Shown here piece by piece: positions 43,323-43,372 of a DNA stretch of 43,372 nt. The notes beneath the pieces are model-generated. The model saw only the letters and a program-made list of their open reading frames with translations. It did not search any database and was not told the origin of the DNA. The stretch is from contig MU616774.1 of the NCBI GenBank assembly GCA_025201705.1, positions 1 through 43,372 on the forward strand. The letters run 5' to 3'. The position numbers and the translations under genes were made by a program. Within the stretch, counting starts at the first letter, position 1, and each line of letters opens with the position of its first letter. Source of the DNA: Dissophora ornata (Eukaryota; Mortierellomycota; Mortierellomycetes; Mortierellales; Mortierellaceae).

Positions 43323-43372
43323 CCGTGACATGTGTGTATCATATCCGCTATTACTCCATGCGAATAACAAAA
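43019..43372. other. 3' flank of the zinc-finger gene
   Basis: About 350 bases to the window end. No gene and no canonical AATAAA close to the stop; TTTATTGTTTAATGG at 43141-43156 may serve as an AT-rich 3' end. Confidence 0.35.
43285..43323 (+). repeat. (CT)n microsatellite
   Basis: About 19 CT units near the right edge of the window, possibly the leader of a gene beyond the edge. Confidence 0.9.

Overview
The window is nuclear DNA of a filamentous, early-diverging fungus. Its genes are intron-rich with short GT-AG introns. It carries a chitin synthase, an EDE1-type endocytic scaffold, a Tea1-like kelch/coiled-coil protein and a full-length neurofibromin-type RasGAP. The style of the proteins and of the transposon relics suggests Mortierellomycota; this is my inference from family resemblance and was not tested.

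Layout, left to right. (1) 96-3011 (+): chitin synthase, 2 exons. (2) 3328-4086 (+): MYND-finger protein, tail-to-tail with (3) 4343-5804 (-): phosducin-like thioredoxin-fold protein, 3 exons. (4) 6350-7082 (-): an unrecognised, weakly supported three-exon reading. (5) 7156-8980: a transposon graveyard with a decayed MULE-type transposase, a second decayed ORF and a pogo/Tigger-like terminal sequence. (6) 9396-14059 (+): EDE1/EPS15-type protein, 7 exons, followed by a 10-N assembly gap. (7) 14385-16861 (+): nonaspanin (TM9SF), 5 exons. (8) 17606-23507 (+): kelch/coiled-coil protein, 7 exons. (9) about 23960-25010 (+): dead PIF1/Helitron-type helicase. (10) 25320-34992 (-): neurofibromin/IRA RasGAP, 15 exons, about 2640 aa. 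(11) 35757-38878 (+): ankyrin-array protein, divergent from the RasGAP. (12) 38879-41539: about 2.7 kb without a convincing gene, probably including a long pyrimidine-rich leader for (13) 41540-43018 (+): C2H2 zinc-finger regulator.

I built the gene models by hand: GT-AG boundaries were chosen so that reading frame and protein family both continue, and every multi-exon model given here is phase-consistent. Functionally the intact genes lean towards the cell surface and polarity: wall synthesis (chitin synthase), endocytosis (EDE1), Golgi/endosome membrane traffic (TM9SF), a probable cell-end marker (kelch), Ras down-regulation (neurofibromin) and a G-beta-gamma/CCT co-factor (phosducin-like). 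There is no operon logic; the clustering is probably ordinary synteny. I found no CRISPR array, rRNA or convincing tRNA. The least explained parts are the ankyrin array with an unusual 35-residue Trp-bearing repeat, the second decayed ORF at 8375-8875, and the unassigned open frames at 6350-7082 and 39114-39272.
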